NCBI GenBank assembly: GCA_963761015.1
Contig: CAVXFL010000016.1
Location: forward strand, 1 to 64,000
Direction: 5' to 3'
DNA: 64,000 bases
DNA from: CAVXFL01 sp963761015
GTDB taxonomy: Bacteria > Pseudomonadota > Alphaproteobacteria > Acetobacterales > Acetobacteraceae
The notes beneath the pieces were generated by a model. The model was not told where the DNA came from and did no database searches. It saw only the letters and a program-made list of their open reading frames with translations. Position 1 is the stretch's first letter; the number at the start of each line of letters is the position of its first letter. Position numbers and translations under genes: made by a program. Shown in pieces: positions 15,853-24,424 of the stretch.

Positions 15853-16225
15853 CACGTTGCTTTCCAGGATTGAGCCCGGCCGATCCGTGCGACCGCGGCA
15901 TGGCGACCAGTTTCCGGCAGGCGGAGCCATCCTGTTGAAGCTAGGGTTTCGCGATCCGGGAGGTCAAGGATATGGACCCGCCGAGGTCACGACCTATCTA
16001 TGACGCTCGACGCCCGGCCCGAGCGCGGCAGTCGCGCCCAAGGCGCGAACATTGCCAAAATCCAGGCGCGCGAGCGGCGAAACTGCGGCAAAAGTGTTGC
16101 GGAGCGCGCATATGTGATGCGCGAGCGTGCGATAGTGCAGCTATGATGCGCGGACACGTGATACATGAATTTCGAACCGGAGCCGACGAACGGCTCGGAT
16201 CCCAGGAAACGGAATTCGAAACGCC
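15853..16225. other. Divergent intergenic region between cysE and hydrolase
   Basis: Must contain the promoters of the cysE operon (minus) and of the hydrolase (plus). I see no clear IscR site, riboswitch or small gene. Confidence 0.4.
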
Positions 16226-16891
16226 ATGCCAGAGGTAATGTTCGCCGGCCCGGATGGCCGGCTGGAAGGCCGTTATCATCATTGCAAGGAAACCGGCGCC
16301 CCGCTCGCGCTGGTGCTGCATCCGCACCCCTTGCACGGTGGGACTATGAACAACCGCGTCACCTACACGATGTTCCAAGCGTATCAGCGCCTGGGCTTCT
16401 CGGTCATGCGGTTCAATTTTCGCGGCGTCGGCCGCAGCCAGGGGCGTTACGATGGCGGCATCGGCGAGATCGGCGACGCCGCGGCGGCTCTGGATTGGAT
16501 GCAGGCGGTCAACCCGAACTCGGGTGGGCTGTGGATCGCCGGCTATTCCTTCGGCGCCTTCGTAGGTATGCAGTTGCTCATGCGTCGGCCGGAGATTTCC
16601 GGCTGGGTGAGCGTCGCGCCCCCAGCGAACCACTACGATTTTGGCTTCCTCGCGCCGTGCCCCTGCGGGGGGCTTCTGGTTCACGGCGATTCCGACGAAC
16701 TCGTGCCGGAACCCGCGGTCCGCAAGCTGGTCGACAAGCTCAACACGCAGAAGGGTGTGACCATCGACTACCGGGTGTTCGCCGGCGCCGATCACGTGTT
16801 CGCGGCGCACGCGGACCAAGTGGCGGAGGCGCTCGAGGACTATGTGGGCCACAAGCTGCCTCGGCGCTCGATGGCGTTGGCAGCCGATTAG
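16226..16891 (+). CDS. Alpha/beta hydrolase, COG2945-type
   Basis: 221 residues. The opening region contains LVLHPHPLHGGTMNNRV, the signature of a small alpha/beta hydrolase family, with the oxyanion-hole segment and RFNFRGVGRSQGRYD. The nucleophile elbow is GYSFGAF (Ser in GxSxG), the acid lies in VHGDSDELVP and the histidine in GADHVFAAH, completing a Ser-Asp-His triad. There is no signal peptide, so it is cytoplasmic. The substrate is unknown; such genes commonly sit beside cysteine-metabolism or thiolation genes in alphaproteobacteria. The start is ATG 16226, with MPEVMFAGPDG. Confidence 0.85.
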   Translation: MPEVMFAGPDGRLEGRYHHCKETGAPLALVLHPHPLHGGTMNNRVTYTMFQAYQRLGFSVMRFNFRGVGRSQGRYDGGIGEIGDAAAALDWMQAVNPNSGGLWIAGYSFGAFVGMQLLMRRPEISGWVSVAPPANHYDFGFLAPCPCGGLLVHGDSDELVPEPAVRKLVDKLNTQKGVTIDYRVFAGADHVFAAHADQVAEALEDYVGHKLPRRSMALAAD

Positions 16892-17121
16892 CCCGTCGCC
16901 TCGGTCCAACGCCGCGCTCGAATTCGCCCGGTTCCGCTGAACGCGTCCGGTTCTCGGTCGCGCGCAAAATCGAGCGAGCGCCCATCGCCTTCGTGCGTAC
17001 CCGGTGACGAACCGGACGGCCCCTGGTAATATCGGGGAGGACGAGACGCGGATACCGGAGCGTAGGATGCGCCTGTCCGGTGCGCGTAAGTGTCCTCGGC
17101 CTGTGGGGCTGGAGGCGACAC

Positions 17122-17277
17122 ATGGACCGCGGCGACGACCACGTTGCGCGGATCGGAGGAAACCAGCCCTCTCCGCGGGGAGACGGTGGAAAGCAAGCCT
17201 CGGCCATTCCGGGGTGCATTCTGCTGGCGATCGGCCTGGGACTGGTCTTGCTGCTCGCGGCGGGTTGGCTCCTTTAG
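17122..17277 (+). CDS. Small single-span membrane protein (51 residues)
   Basis: The start is ATG 17122, preceded by GGAGG at the right distance (GGAGGCGACACATG). The first 29 residues are polar (MDRGDDHVARIGGNQPSPRG onward); the last 21 form one hydrophobic helix, CILLAIGLGLVLLLAAGWLL, ending at the stop. It is likely a tail-anchored or N-in inner-membrane miniprotein. No family recognised. The strong Shine-Dalgarno and the clean helix are the grounds for calling it. Confidence 0.6.
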   Translation: MDRGDDHVARIGGNQPSPRGDGGKQASAIPGCILLAIGLGLVLLLAAGWLL

Positions 17278-17298
17278 CGCCAAGGTTGGCCGGGTTCG

Positions 17299-18261
17299 CT
17301 ATCGCGGCGCCCCGGCTCGCCGCAGCCGATCACGGATCGCGAGGCCGAGCCCAATCTCCGGAACGGGCATGGCCGCGATGCGCTTGAGCCCGCGGCGGCG
17401 GCCTTCCGCGTCGAGCCGGCGCAGCCCCGAAAACAAGCGAGCGGCGGCCTCGGCGAGATCGCCGCTCGGGCTCAAATCGTAGGTCAGGACTGCCCCGGCC
17501 AGCTTCGTGCCGAACGCCAGCAAGGCCTCGTCCGGCGCGACGCTGATCGCGTCCAGACGAACCGGCAGCTCCGGGGCGTAATGCGAGGCGAGCAGTCCGG
17601 GCGAGCGCGGCTTGGCGACTTCGCCGGCCGCGTGCCCAAGCGGACCGACCACATCCTGGATCGCCTCCCTCGTCACCCCTCCGGGCCGGAGCAGGGTCGG
17701 CTGCTCGCCGGTGAGATCGAGCACGGTCGACTCGACCCCGACGGGACACGGGCCGCAGTCGAGGACCGCGTCGATCCGGCCGGCGAGTTCCGTCAAGACA
17801 TGCGCCGCCGTGGTCGGGCTGACCCGACCCGAGCGGTTGGCCGACGGCGCCGCGACTGGTACGCCCGCCTGGCGCAGCAACGCCAAGGCGATCGGTTGCG
17901 CCGGAACGCGCACGGCGAGCGTATCCAGCCCCGCGCTGGCCAGCAGGGCGACCGGACATTGCCGTCCCCGGGTCAACACCAAGCTCAGCGGACCGGGCCA
18001 GAACACTTCGGCCAGCCGCCACGCGAGCGGGTTCGCCGCCACCTGCGCGAATGCCGCCGCGGCATCGGGGTAATGGCAGATCAGCGGGTTGAAGCGGGAC
18101 CGCTCCTTTGCGGCGAAAATCGCGGCGACCGCCCGCTGGTCGGTCGCGTCGGCGCCGAGCCCGTATACCGTCTCGGTCCCGAACGCCACCAGCCGCCCTC
18201 TGCGCAGCAGGCCGGCCGCGCGGGCGATCCCGCGCGCATCGGCCGCGAGCAGTTCGGTCAC
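17299..18261 (-). CDS. tsaC: L-threonylcarbamoyladenylate synthase (TsaC/Sua5 type)
   Basis: 320 residues. It makes threonylcarbamoyl-AMP from threonine, bicarbonate and ATP for the t6A37 modification of ANN-decoding tRNAs. The YrdC domain is seen in GRLVAFGTETVYGLGADATD, IFAAKERSRFNPLICHY, VFWPGPLSLVLTRG and GVPVAAPSANRSGRVSPTTA. The extra C-terminal Sua5-type domain (about residues 210-320, RSPGLLASHYAPELPVRLD onward) makes it the long form. It follows cysQ by four bases on the minus strand. Confidence 0.93.
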   Translation of the reverse strand: MTELLAADARGIARAAGLLRRGRLVAFGTETVYGLGADATDQRAVAAIFAAKERSRFNPLICHYPDAAAAFAQVAANPLAWRLAEVFWPGPLSLVLTRGRQCPVALLASAGLDTLAVRVPAQPIALALLRQAGVPVAAPSANRSGRVSPTTAAHVLTELAGRIDAVLDCGPCPVGVESTVLDLTGEQPTLLRPGGVTREAIQDVVGPLGHAAGEVAKPRSPGLLASHYAPELPVRLDAISVAPDEALLAFGTKLAGAVLTYDLSPSGDLAEAAARLFSGLRRLDAEGRRRGLKRIAAMPVPEIGLGLAIRDRLRRAGAPR

Positions 18262-18265
18262 GGTT

Positions 18266-19030
18266 TCAGTCCGGCAAGCCGGTGCAGATGAACGGCGGAT
18301 TTTCCCATCCCGGCTTGCGATAGGTCAGCGGTGCCCCGTCCATCCGGCGCACCGCGCCGCCGGCGGCCTCCAGCACCGCCTGCGGGGCGGCGGTATCCCA
18401 CTCCATGGTGCGGCCGAGCCGCGGATAGAAGTCCGCGGCGCCCTCGGCCAGCCGGCAGAATTTCACCGCCGAACCCAGATTGGCTACCGAGGCGATCGGG
18501 TAGTCCTTCAGGAACGCCGCCAACCGCGCGTCCGAGGCATGATGGCGCGAGGCCATGACGTGCAGCCCCTCCGCGGGCGGACGGCGTGCGCGGATCGCCG
18601 ATTCCCCGGCGGCCGTGCGCTTCCAGGCGCCCCGGCCGACGATGCCGGTGAACAATTCGCCGCAAGCGGGCACGGCGACCGCGCCCAGCACCGCCCGCCG
18701 TTCGCGCACGAGCCCGACGTTTACGGTGAACTCGTCGCGCAACTGCGCGAACTCGCGCGTGCCGTCCAGCGGATCGACCAGCCAGAACTGCTCGCCGGGG
18801 TCGACCACCCGCCCGTCCGCGACTTCCTCTTCGGCGATGACGGGAATCTCAGGGGTTGCCCGCCGCAAGGCATCCACGATCAGCCGTTCGGCCGCTTGGT
18901 CCGCCTCGGTCACCGGGGTCGCATCCTGCTTTTTCAAGACCTCGAAGCCGCGCGCCCGCACCGCCATGACGATTGCGGCTGCCTTCGTGGCGAGGTCGGC
19001 GGCGAGCGAAAGCAGTTCGTGGTCGTCCAT
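18266..19030 (-). CDS. cysQ: 3'(2'),5'-bisphosphate nucleotidase CysQ
   Basis: 254 residues from the ATG at 19030 (MDDHELLSLAADLATKAAAI). It belongs to the inositol-monophosphatase fold: metal-binding residues are in IPVIAEEEVADG and the signature LVDPLDGTREF, with the second motif MEWDTAAPQAVLEAAGG. It hydrolyses PAP produced by sulfotransfer and PAPS reduction, which fits the sulfur theme of this part of the window. The same frame stays open far upstream, antisense to pepA, which is only compositional. It is followed by tsaC after four bases, probably one transcript. Confidence 0.93.
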   Translation of the reverse strand: MDDHELLSLAADLATKAAAIVMAVRARGFEVLKKQDATPVTEADQAAERLIVDALRRATPEIPVIAEEEVADGRVVDPGEQFWLVDPLDGTREFAQLRDEFTVNVGLVRERRAVLGAVAVPACGELFTGIVGRGAWKRTAAGESAIRARRPPAEGLHVMASRHHASDARLAAFLKDYPIASVANLGSAVKFCRLAEGAADFYPRLGRTMEWDTAAPQAVLEAAGGAVRRMDGAPLTYRKPGWENPPFICTGLPD

Positions 19031-19129
19031 GACGGGGTCATAGCGCCGCCGAGGCTTGCGCGTCGACCGCCGGGGCGGCAAAGCAAGACCCCGATTGCAA
19101 CCGCGTTGCCGCAGCACCGGAGTCGCAAA

Positions 19130-20608
19130 ATGCTCGACATTGCCTTCGCCGCGCCCGCCCTGCCCGAGAGCGGCGCGCTCGTCCTGCTCGCGGGCGAGGG
19201 CGAAAGCCCGTCGGGCCTGTGGCAGGCCGCCGATGCCGCGACCGGCGGCGCGGTCGGGCGCGCGCTCGCGGTTTCCGAGTTCAAGGGGAGCAAGGGCCAG
19301 ACCTGCGCGATGCTGGCGCCGGGGGCCGGACTGTCGCGCGTGGTCGTGGTCGGGCTGGGCAAGGCGAGCGAACTGACCCCCTTGCTCGCCGAGGAAGCCG
19401 GCGGCGCGGCGGTGACGGCGGTGATGAAGGACGGCAAGGCCGCGCTCTGGACGGGCAGCCTGAGCCCGTCCTTGGCGGTGGCCGCGGCGCGGGGCGCGGT
19501 GCTGCGCGCCTATCGCTTCGACCGGTACCGCACGAAGGAAAAGCCGGAGGACAAGCCGAAGCTGGAGCGCGTCACCGTGCTCTCCGACCAGCCGGGCGCC
19601 GCGCGCGAGGCCTACGGCGCCGCCCGGGCGGTGGCGGAGGGCGTCTGCCTGGCCCGCGATCTGGTGAGCGAGCCGGCCAACGTACTGACGCCGCCCGAAC
19701 TCGCCGAACGCTGCCGCAAGCTGGCCGACCTCGGGGTGTCGGTGGACGTGCTCGGCCCGGAGGATATGAACCGCATCGGCTTTCGCGCCCTGATGGGCGT
19801 CGCCCAGGGCAGCGCCAACCCGCCGCGCACCGTTGTGATGCGCTGGCAAGGCGGGTCGGGCGCGGGTGGCAAGCCGACCCAGCCGGTCGCCTTCGTCGGC
19901 AAGGGCGTGACCTTCGACACCGGCGGCATCAGCCTGAAACCGGCGGCGAGCATGGAGGACATGAAATGGGACATGGCCGGCGCCGGCGCGGTGATCGGGC
20001 TGATGGCGGCGCTCGCCGGCCGCAAGGCGAAGGCGGACGCCATCGGCATCGTCGGGCTGGTCGAGAACATGCCCTCCGGCAGCGCGCAGCGACCGGGCGA
20101 CGTGGTGAAATCCTATTCCGGACAGACCGTCGAGGTCATCAACACCGACGCCGAGGGCCGGTTGGTGCTCGCCGACCTGCTTTGGTACTGCCAGGAAAAA
20201 TTCGATCCGCGCTTCATGGTCAATCTCGCCACCCTGACCGGGGCGATCATCGTGGGCCTCGGCCATGAATACGCGGGGATGTTCAGCAACAACGACGAAG
20301 TGGCGGAACGGCTGCTCGCGGCCGGCATCGCAAGCGGCGAGAAACTGTGGCGCATGCCGCTCGCCGAGGCCTACGATCAATTGCTGAAGTCGGATATCGC
20401 GGACATGAAGAACGTGGGCGGCCGCCCGGCGGGCTCGGTGACGGCGGCGCAGTTCCTGCAGCGCTTCGTCAACGGCAAACCCTGGGCGCATCTCGACATC
20501 GCCGGCATGGCATGGGCCACCAAGGACTTGCCGCTTGCCGCGAAGGGCGCGACCGGATTCGGGGTGCGCCTGCTCGATCGGCTGGTGGCGATGCATTACG
20601 AGGGGTGA
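19130..20608 (+). CDS. pepA: Leucyl aminopeptidase (M17 family)
   Basis: 492 residues from ATG 19130 (MLDIAFAAPALPESGALVLL). A two-domain cytosolic metalloexopeptidase releasing N-terminal residues. Zinc and active-site motifs are VGKGVTFDTGGISLKP, MKWDMAGAG and NTDAEGRL (residues 338-344), with KNVGGRPAGSVTAAQFL near the end. Length is normal and no frameshift is seen. It is divergent from cysQ with about 100 bases between, and 12 bases ahead of holC, with which it probably forms an operon, an order common in alphaproteobacteria. Confidence 0.95.
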   Translation: MLDIAFAAPALPESGALVLLAGEGESPSGLWQAADAATGGAVGRALAVSEFKGSKGQTCAMLAPGAGLSRVVVVGLGKASELTPLLAEEAGGAAVTAVMKDGKAALWTGSLSPSLAVAAARGAVLRAYRFDRYRTKEKPEDKPKLERVTVLSDQPGAAREAYGAARAVAEGVCLARDLVSEPANVLTPPELAERCRKLADLGVSVDVLGPEDMNRIGFRALMGVAQGSANPPRTVVMRWQGGSGAGGKPTQPVAFVGKGVTFDTGGISLKPAASMEDMKWDMAGAGAVIGLMAALAGRKAKADAIGIVGLVENMPSGSAQRPGDVVKSYSGQTVEVINTDAEGRLVLADLLWYCQEKFDPRFMVNLATLTGAIIVGLGHEYAGMFSNNDEVAERLLAAGIASGEKLWRMPLAEAYDQLLKSDIADMKNVGGRPAGSVTAAQFLQRFVNGKPWAHLDIAGMAWATKDLPLAAKGATGFGVRLLDRLVAMHYEG

Positions 20609-20620
20609 TGCCGGGCGGGA

Positions 20621-21097
20621 ATGAGGCTTGGTGCTGCAATCTTCGACCTCGCCGTGACGGAAATCGGCTTCTACCACCTGACCCGGACCGGCCCCGACGA
20701 GGCCCTGCCCAAGCTGCTCGGCCGCACCTTGGCCGCTGGACAGCGCGCCGTCGTGATCTGCGGCAGCGAGGAGCGCGTCGCGGCGCTGGATGCCTCGCTG
20801 TGGCTGGCGAGCGATCCCGACTGGCTGCCGCACGGCACGCGGCTCACCGGCCATGCGGACTTGCAGCCGATTTGGCTGACCAGCGAAGACGCGGCGCCAA
20901 ACGGTGCGCGCTTCCTGTTCCTAATCGACGGCGCGGCCGCGCGCCTTGCGGCGTTCGAGCGGGTATTCGACCTGTTCGATGGCCGTGACGAGGCGGCCGT
21001 AGCCGCCGCCAGGTTACGCTGGACCGCGACCAGACAGGCTGGCCACAGCGTCACCTACTGGCAACAGGCGCCGCGCGGCTGGGAGAAAAAAGCTTAG
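20621..21097 (+). CDS. holC: DNA polymerase III chi subunit
   Basis: 158 codons from ATG 20621; the family usually begins at VTEIGFYHLTRT, so the GTG at 20654 (147 residues) is a good alternative. Neither start has an obvious Shine-Dalgarno. Conserved segments include FYHLTRTGPDEALPKLLGRT, RAVVICGSEERVAALDASLW and FLIDGAA. Chi is part of the clamp-loader complex and contacts single-strand binding protein. It follows pepA as usual in this group. The 3' end overlaps by four bases the convergent frameshifted gene 21094-22480. Confidence 0.9.
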   Translation: MRLGAAIFDLAVTEIGFYHLTRTGPDEALPKLLGRTLAAGQRAVVICGSEERVAALDASLWLASDPDWLPHGTRLTGHADLQPIWLTSEDAAPNGARFLFLIDGAAARLAAFERVFDLFDGRDEAAVAAARLRWTATRQAGHSVTYWQQAPRGWEKKA

Positions 21098-22480
21098 CCC
21101 GGGCAATCGGCGCCAGGGTCACAGAACCAGGGCGGAGCCACCCAGACCCACCAGCGTCGGCGCCAGCGTGGCGGCGGGCCAAACCGGCGCCATCGCGGAT
21201 GGGCCATGAAGCGTCCGCCCATCCAGCCCGCGAACCGCCGTGGCCGCGCCGCATAGTGCGTCACCGTCGCGGGCGAATGCAGCCGCGGTTGCTCGCCGGG
21301 AATCCAGACCTCGACGTTTCGCGACGAATTGGCATCCGGCGTGGTCAATCTTTCGATGCGCCAGCGATAGCCCATTCCGCCGAGCATGGCGGCCGCTTGG
21401 TGAGCGATGGCGTGCGCGCCATCGCCTGCCCACCGAATGACCGCGGGTCCTGGCGCCACGGTTTCGCCATCGGTCGCGGCGCGATCGAACCCGGACCCGA
21501 GCCGCCCCGCCAAGGTTTTGGCGGTCTCCCTCGCCGTGGTCGAATTCGGCTGCGAAGTGGACCGAGAGGCTGGTTGCGGCCGCGGTCTGCACTGGCTTCG
21601 GAGCGGCGGCCGCCTCGGCGGGCGCCGGCGGCGCCGCAGCAGCGCCAGCCCGATCGGATAGGGGAGGCCCATCGGATTTGGACGGCGCGCCGGGGTCCGC
21701 CGGTGCCGGCGGACGCGCGCCCGTGGCTTGTGCGCCGTCGCCGACAGCTGCCGGCTCCGACCCGGGCAAATCCGCTTGCGCCATCTCGGCCGGCGGATTC
21801 GGCGGCAGTGGTAGCGCGGCAGGCGCGGTCTCGCCTGTTTGCGGCTGCTCCGCGCCAGCGCCACGGCTCGCCGAAGGAGCGGCCGGCCGGGATTGGTTTG
21901 CGGGAAGTTGTGCGGCGCTCGGCCTGAGGTCGGGCGGCGGCGCCAGGATGGACCCGAGCGCCAGCCAGTGCTGCTCCTCCGCGACCTTGCCGGCCGCCAG
22001 CGCCGTCCGAGCGCGATCGAACAGCACAGTCGCCAGCTCGCGCGCATGCTCGCACTGCTCGGGCGAGGCATTCGGAAGTGCCGTCGCGACGCGCATCAGT
22101 TCCTTCGCGGCTTGGCCGTTGGCGGGCGCCCCGGTTTTGCTTGCCGCGATCCGCGCCTCCGCCCCGGCGAGCAGCGCATCCACGCGCGCGCTCGGCGTGG
22201 ATTTGACCGGATTTACGGTCGCGCCAGCCGGGCGCGGGGCGTCAAAGTCGCTCCGCGGTCCCAGATCGGCGTGTTCGACGATCGGTCCGCGCGGATCGGA
22301 GGTATGGGCAACCGCGGCCGCTGGAGGACCGAGTACCTGCAGGACGCCGCCTGCGGCGAGCGCGCCGCTCACCGCGAGGGTCCAGCACGACGCGAGCTTG
22401 TGCCGCTGCCAAACGCCACGGCGGCGCGCGTCCAATGGTTCGGGAGCCCGTCCCTGGGTTTCCTGCTCCTGCTGTCTCAT
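21094..22480 (-). pseudogene. Membrane-anchored Pro/Ala-rich protein, apparently frameshifted
   Basis: From ATG 22480 the frame gives MRQQEQETQGRAPEPLDA, a hydrophobic anchor (CWTLAVSGALAAGGVLQVLG), a helical domain (VDALLAGAEARIAASKTGA onward to about residue 160) and a long Pro/Ala linker. Near 21545 the sensible sequence moves to another frame: TTARETAKTLAGRLGSGF, AMLGGMGYRWRIERLTTP and VEVWIPGEQPRLHSPAT, ending at 21094 after a tryptophan/arginine-rich tail. Removing one base joins them into a protein of about 460 residues. It is a single-pass protein with a periplasmic C-terminal domain by inspection. I do not know the family. It is the last of three minus-strand genes for membrane proteins. 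The shift may be a sequencing error. Confidence 0.55.
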
Positions 22481-22567
22481 GCCGGTCCCTCACCCCTCGA
22501 CACACGACCGGGTCGCCGAGGCCAACGGTCTCGCCGGCGCTGGGTTGCCGAGGGGTAGGCCGGAGCG

Positions 22568-23209
22568 TCAATGCATGGGCAGCGATAGGGCGTGAGGCTC
22601 CCGGCCGCGCACATAGGTCACGCCGTCGACCACGACCGTCCTTAGCCGTTTGCGCGAGCGCCTCGCGTGGTGGTGCCCGACGTGCCTGTGCTCCGGCTTG
22701 GCTGCAACCACCGGTGGCGCAACGACCGGTGGCGCGACGACCGGTGCGGCCGGCAACGCCGTTTCGATAACGGGCAATCTGGGCGGTTCGGCCGGGGTAG
22801 CGGCGGCAGGCGCGGCTTGCAGCTGCGCGGCCCGCGGCCTCGTCCATTCCACGCGTTGATCGCGCAACGTCGCCAGTTCGGCCCGCGTAAGGTCGTTGGC
22901 GCCGCGGAGCGCCGCCACGTCGCCGAGAAGCTTGTTGATTTCGGCTTGCTGGTCCCGCACCTGCGCGAGCGCCGCCGCAGCGTTGTCGGCCGCGGCCGAC
23001 TGTCGCCGCACGACCCAGGTGCCGAGCGCGAGGACCAGCAGCAGGGCGCAGGCGGAGACCGCGACGATGGCCGCCTGCGCGGCCCGACCCGGTTTAGCCG
23101 TGTAAGCCCTCGTCAGGTTCAACGTCGGCATGGGCGAGACCCCGTAAGCACCGAGCGGCGCGCGCGCTTTCAGCCGATAAGACACGGGAATTCTCCTGTA
23201 TTGCAACAA
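22568..23209 (-). CDS. Single-span membrane protein with coiled coil and basic tail
   Basis: 213 residues. After a short N-terminal segment a hydrophobic helix (AIVAVSACALLLVLALGTWV, about residues 46-66) is followed by a coiled coil (ALAQVRDQQAEINKLLGDVA, ALRGANDLTRAELATLRDQR) and a proline-rich linker. The C-terminus is basic, with RHVGHHHARRSRKRLRT. A tandem VVAPPVVAPPVVA motif occurs in the linker. The start is 23209 or the internal MPTLNLTR. No family recognised. It lies 12 bases after the polytopic gene 23222-24124 and is likely co-transcribed. Confidence 0.6.
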   Translation of the reverse strand: MLQYRRIPVSYRLKARAPLGAYGVSPMPTLNLTRAYTAKPGRAAQAAIVAVSACALLLVLALGTWVVRRQSAAADNAAAALAQVRDQQAEINKLLGDVAALRGANDLTRAELATLRDQRVEWTRPRAAQLQAAPAAATPAEPPRLPVIETALPAAPVVAPPVVAPPVVAAKPEHRHVGHHHARRSRKRLRTVVVDGVTYVRGREPHALSLPMH

Positions 23210-23221
23210 CCATTTGTTGTG

Positions 23222-24124
23222 TCAGGGTCTGCCGCGGTGCCGCCCGGACATGGGCGCTCCGGACATGGACGCCCCGGACATGGAAGCGACCGGGACCGGA
23301 GGCACCGGCATTGTCGTCACGGAGCGGTCGCCCGAACCCGCGCCGTCGCCGGACGCGGTGCGCTGCGCCGAGACATTCGGCGGCGCCGGCGGCGGCGGCG
23401 CGTCGACCACGGAGGGGGCCAGGACCGGAATGGCGGTGGCCGCGGGCTCCAACGGAAGTGGGTTGCCGCTGGAGGCCGTGGCCGAGGTATTCGCGGCGCG
23501 CGGCCGAATGCTCGAAACGGCGGCCGGCGCGCGGGCCGACGCCGGCCCCGCCAAGACGCCCGCGTCGCGTCCCGCCGGTGTCGCGGCTGGCGAAACGAAA
23601 TAGAACACCATGATGGTCCCGATCACGCCGGCCAGAACCGTGGAAATATCCTTCGTCTTCGCGAAGCCGCTGGAAATATCCGATCTGTCGAGCCACAGTA
23701 TTCCGATTGCCAGTGCCACGATCGTCGACGTCGCCGCGAACGCCAGCAGAAACGTGATCAGGCCGTTGGTATGGCTGCGCTCGGACAGCGCGGCGGCGAG
23801 GCTCGGCGCATAAATCTGGTACATCAGGAACAGGGTGACGATCATCCCGATCAGGAACAGCGCCAGCGGCCCGAAATTCGACCAGAAGGTGTTGCCGGAA
23901 TCCGTTCTGATCGAATTCTTCCATACCATGTAATAACGCTCGAGAGTGTCCAGAAGCTGGACTTCATTCTTGTCCCTAGCCAGGACCACGATACGGAAGA
24001 AATCGGAGAGTTTGTTGCTGTAGTACGGCCATTCCCTGCTGTGATTGTCGACGAACTCGTGCAGACGGCCGAGTTCCGCATCCTCGATTGCGAGATTTCT
24101 GAGCCAGGGCGCAAAATCCGACAT
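23222..24124 (-). CDS. Polytopic membrane protein, unrecognised family
   Basis: 300 residues. The first 80 are soluble and helical (FAPWLRNLAIEDAELGRLHE, EWPYYSNKLSDFFRIVVLAR). Then come three probable membrane spans: FGPLALFLIGMIVTLFLMYQ, LITFLLAFAATSTIVALAIG and STVLAGVIGTIMVFYFVSPA. The last 120 residues are low-complexity Ala/Pro/Ser with repeated SMSGA motifs at the end. It is the first gene of a three-gene minus-strand cluster with 22568-23209 and 21094-22480, all membrane-anchored with Pro/Ala tails. An envelope or transport assembly is possible; function not shown. Confidence 0.6.
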   Translation of the reverse strand: MSDFAPWLRNLAIEDAELGRLHEFVDNHSREWPYYSNKLSDFFRIVVLARDKNEVQLLDTLERYYMVWKNSIRTDSGNTFWSNFGPLALFLIGMIVTLFLMYQIYAPSLAAALSERSHTNGLITFLLAFAATSTIVALAIGILWLDRSDISSGFAKTKDISTVLAGVIGTIMVFYFVSPAATPAGRDAGVLAGPASARAPAAVSSIRPRAANTSATASSGNPLPLEPAATAIPVLAPSVVDAPPPPAPPNVSAQRTASGDGAGSGDRSVTTMPVPPVPVASMSGASMSGAPMSGRHRGRP

Positions 24125-24424
24125 ACTTCCCCCATTCCGGCGCGACTCGCCACTCGTTGGGGCAGATTATCGCGAACCGTGGCTGGGTTCGATCCCGAAT
24201 TAAGACCAAAACGCCGAAATCGCGCGATGTCGTCCCGCCGGCCGCCGCCGTGGCGCGACCGGAAATCAGGCTCCGAGCGCCGTTGGCGCGACGCGACCGA
24301 AACAAACTGGCAATACAACCGTCTGCGGCTACATCGAACGATTTGTAAATGCGATCGGATCTGATACCAATAGAGGTCGAATGCCTTAACGGTTCGCGCG
24401 CCAATTGTAGGGTGAGGCCGCCGC

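Noticed and set aside
19031..20854. Minus-strand extension of the cysQ frame, giving over 800 codons
   Set aside because: It is antisense to the well-conserved pepA; the cysQ start at 19030 is clear.
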